A stretch of DNA of 64,000 nucleotides from positions 62,001 to 126,000 of the forward strand of contig JAMORY010000011.1 in assembly GCA_027063305.1 (NCBI GenBank), written 5' to 3'. Source of the stretch: Sulfurovum sp. GTDB taxonomy: Bacteria; Campylobacterota; Campylobacteria; Campylobacterales; Sulfurovaceae. Shown one piece after another: positions 62,179 to 64,000 of the stretch. How positions within the stretch are numbered: position 1 is the stretch's first letter; every line of letters starts with the position of its first letter. The notes under the pieces were generated by a model. It saw only the letters and a list, made by a program, of their open reading frames with translations. It was not told where the DNA came from and made no database searches. The position numbers and the translations under genes were made by a program.

Positions 62179-62676
62179 ATGGAAAATAAAATACTGATCG
62201 TCAATACAGGCGGGACATTCAATAAATATTACGATCCTCTCAAAGGTGAACTGGTCGTCGATCAGGAGGAAAAGGCACTCAAGGCACTGGCAGATGCTTG
62301 GATGTGTGAGTTTGAGATCATCAACATCATCGGCAAGGACTCGTTGCAGATGAACAATCACGACAGATTGGAGCTGCTAGCGATACTAAGCCAGAGCGAT
62401 GCAACAAGGATCATTGTCGTACACGGTACCGACACTATGCATCTTAGTGCGGCATATGTCGATGATGCAGAAATGGAAAAAAAGGTTGTATTCACCGGCG
62501 CAATGGTACCTTATGCGATCGATCCTGTAGAGGCGACTGCGAACTTCGCCTTGGCATACGGTGCGCTCTTGAACATCTCCGAAGACGGCATCTATATTGC
62601 AATGCACGGCCTATGCGAACACTTTAGCCGCATACGTAAAGATACGCAACAAGGAAAGTTCGTTCGTGTAGATTAA
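62179..62676 (+). CDS. Asparaginase N-terminal-domain protein, half length
   Basis: 165 residues matching only the N-terminal domain of asparaginase/glutaminase: NTGGTFNKYYDP with the nucleophile Thr, and VVHGTDTMHLSA with the second Thr-Asp motif, then VFTGAMVPYAID. Full enzymes are about 330 residues and use a C-terminal domain for their dimer. I recall such short proteins in related bacteria, so it is probably a family rather than a truncation. Substrate unknown. Confidence 0.75.
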   Translation: MENKILIVNTGGTFNKYYDPLKGELVVDQEEKALKALADAWMCEFEIINIIGKDSLQMNNHDRLELLAILSQSDATRIIVVHGTDTMHLSAAYVDDAEMEKKVVFTGAMVPYAIDPVEATANFALAYGALLNISEDGIYIAMHGLCEHFSRIRKDTQQGKFVRVD

Positions 62677-62744
62677 CCCTTCTGCAATATAATATTCGTA
62701 CGATAAAAGCGTGTTAAAGTAACGCATTTAATCAAGGAGTTACA

Positions 62745-63149
62745 GTGAAAAGGATCAACAATACGGTACTGCTTCTAGTAACGGTATGGTTGGGAGGATG
62801 TAGTGCGACGACACAGAGCGTCACTCCGCAGAACACACCACAATCGCGGATCGTACAGCACGATACGAAAAAAACGCAAAGTACACCTTCGTATGAAGTA
62901 CCGACTTCCCTGAAAGAGAAGCGTTTTCATAGTGTGATGATAGAGATCGCACAAAGTACCCATCTCGACCCGAACTATCATCGGTTAGGTTTAAAAAGCG
63001 ATGAGGAAAAGCGCTGGTTCAAAAACCTCATGTACCGCTTGTGGGACAGACAGATCACACGGCAACAGTTCATTAGCGAAGGAACGGCACGCTTCCCGAA
63101 CCATCGCTATGAGTTCACCTATATCGCAAACGCCTTTCAGAGCTATTGA
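62745..63149 (+). CDS. Small lipoprotein of unknown function
   Basis: 134 residues with a lipoprotein signal (VTVWLGGC, Cys at 19). A Ser/Thr/Gln-rich linker follows, then a helical C-terminal domain (EEKRWFKNLMYRLWDRQITRQQF). The start is GTG at 62745 with AAGGAG 6 bases upstream. It would be anchored in the outer or inner membrane facing the periplasm. Function unknown. It overlaps queC by 7 bp at the 3' end. Confidence 0.7.
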   Translation: MKRINNTVLLLVTVWLGGCSATTQSVTPQNTPQSRIVQHDTKKTQSTPSYEVPTSLKEKRFHSVMIEIAQSTHLDPNYHRLGLKSDEEKRWFKNLMYRLWDRQITRQQFISEGTARFPNHRYEFTYIANAFQSY

Positions 63150-63811
63150 TCGGCATAGGCGATCGGGTCTTTGACCCCCGCCTCCTCAAAGCCTCTTAGA
63201 CGCAAACGACAGCTGTCACATACACCGCAAGCCTGCTCTTCATCTTTATAACAGCTCCATGTCTCTTGAAGCGGTACACCCATCTCCAACGCTTTGGCGA
63301 CGATCTGGCTCTTTTTGAGTGCGACAAGCGGCATTTTGATGTGAATGTGCGTCTCATCCTTCGTACCGAGGTTGATCGCCTTCTCCATCTGCTCGATATA
63401 GCTTTGGCGACAATCGGGATAGCCTGAACTATCCTCCTCCACCACTCCGATAAAAAGTGCTTGGGCACCATGCTTCTCGGCAACCGATGCGGCAATGGAG
63501 AGGAAGATACCGTTCCTGAAAGGAACATATGTCACAGGTACCCCCTCTTCCAATCCTCCCGTAGGAACATCGATACTATGATCGGTCAATGCCGAAGCAC
63601 CGATCTGCTCAAAGAAAGGGAGGTCTATCTCATACTGCTCTACCGCACCGACACTTTGGGCGATCTTACGAAAACAGGCGAGCTCTTTTTTCTCCGTACG
63701 CTGTCCGTAGTTGAAATGCAAGGCGATGATCTCATATCCTTCCTCTTGTGCCATCTTGGCACTGAGTGCGCTGTCCATCCCCCCGGAAATAATACATACG
63801 GCCTTTTTCAT
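63143..63811 (-). CDS. queC: 7-cyano-7-deazaguanine synthase
   Basis: 222 residues from the ATG at 63811. The PP-loop motif is ISGGMDSALSA, followed by ALHFNYGQRTEKKE and VPFRNGIFLSIAAS, and a zinc site near the C-terminus (SCYKDE...CGVCDSCRLR). It converts carboxydeazaguanine to preQ0 for queuosine synthesis. The GTG/ATG further upstream would add residues unlike the family. Confidence 0.93.
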   Translation of the reverse strand: MKKAVCIISGGMDSALSAKMAQEEGYEIIALHFNYGQRTEKKELACFRKIAQSVGAVEQYEIDLPFFEQIGASALTDHSIDVPTGGLEEGVPVTYVPFRNGIFLSIAASVAEKHGAQALFIGVVEEDSSGYPDCRQSYIEQMEKAINLGTKDETHIHIKMPLVALKKSQIVAKALEMGVPLQETWSCYKDEEQACGVCDSCRLRLRGFEEAGVKDPIAYADQ

Positions 63812-63870
63812 CCATATATCCTTTGGCTTGATTTTGGTGCATTTTACCAAGTTTTGGGTAAAATGGCACT

Positions 63871-64000
63871 ATGCTTATAGACTTGATTAATGAAACCGAC
63901 CTACTTGTAGATACCGATCTTCTTAAAAAAATCGCAGAAGATCTAACCCAACGACAGATCGAACTTGTTGTCACAGACAAAGAGGGGATCAAAGCGCTCA
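63871..64000 (+). CDS. ybeY: YbeY-like endoribonuclease, N-terminal fragment
   Basis: The frame opens at the ATG at 63871 (MLIDLINETDLLVD) and runs off the window after 43 residues. The segment RQIELVVTDKEGIKAL matches the early conserved part of YbeY, a metal-dependent RNase for 16S rRNA maturation. The HGxLHLxGYDH motif lies outside, so the call rests on the N-terminus only. Divergent from queC. Confidence 0.6.
   Translation, partial: MLIDLINETDLLVDTDLLKKIAEDLTQRQIELVVTDKEGIKAL

Overview
The window looks like a chromosomal segment of a Campylobacterota (Epsilonproteobacteria) member, most likely a Sulfurovum/Sulfurimonas-type sulfur-oxidising chemolithotroph. This is inferred from protein style and gene order (CtpA-PurC-PurS-PurQ-PlsC block, a DinB with a long fingers insert, a half-length asparaginase-like protein, short overlapping genes, TATAAT-dominated promoters) and was not tested by database search. 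No rRNA, tRNA, CRISPR array or replication origin was recognised.

Layout: 1-2.9 kb holds a TonB C-terminus, a hemerythrin, an L,D-transpeptidase-like protein and an NhaC-type antiporter. 2.9-6.4 kb is accessory: an AT-rich DUF3885 gene, REP-like palindromes, a complete IS1380-family element with 5-bp target duplication and a frameshifted transposase, a BrnT/BrnA toxin-antitoxin pair and a REP pair. 6.5-13.5 kb is core: two periplasmic proteins, ctpA, purC, purS, purQ, an SH3-like membrane protein and plsC. 13.5-20.5 kb (minus strand) carries phosphofructokinase and a self-contained lipoylation/pyruvate dehydrogenase block (lipA, lipB, lpdA, E2, E1-beta, E1-alpha). 20.5-28.2 kb carries a DUF4010 membrane protein, a plasma-membrane-type H+-ATPase, PEP synthase and a beta-CASP RNase. 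28.3-31.6 kb has a LOG-family protein, an exported Hsp20, two small proteins and NhaA.

31.6-32.8 kb is a Phd/PIN toxin-antitoxin operon whose promoter/operator has been separated from its genes by a 266-bp MITE-like element. 32.9-40.7 kb is ordinary core (valS, Sel1 protein, Y-family polymerase, exonuclease III, methyltransferase, a DctP-like lipoprotein). 40.9-46.5 kb is a zone of gene decay: a cytochrome c, a Spy-like protein, a DUF4832 lipoprotein, a solute-binding protein and a GGDEF-EAL protein are each interrupted by frameshifts or stops. 46.5-49.6 kb is core again (dgt, arfB, rsmE).

49.6-56 kb is the most interesting accessory island: a RelBE module with a clear promoter-operator, a REP-associated tyrosine transposase sitting between its own REP pairs, a Cas4/DnaQ-like DUF2779 nuclease, and translationally coupled upstream of it a very AT-rich NACHT NTPase with pentapeptide-like repeats, next to sbcC/sbcD. 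That is a plausible antiphage locus. 56-64 kb returns to core genes (sbcC, sbcD, thpR, rlmB, fabI, asparaginase-like, queC, start of ybeY), with one oddity: a four-helix-bundle (23S IVS-type) gene bounded by perfect inverted repeats that now supplies the start of rlmB.
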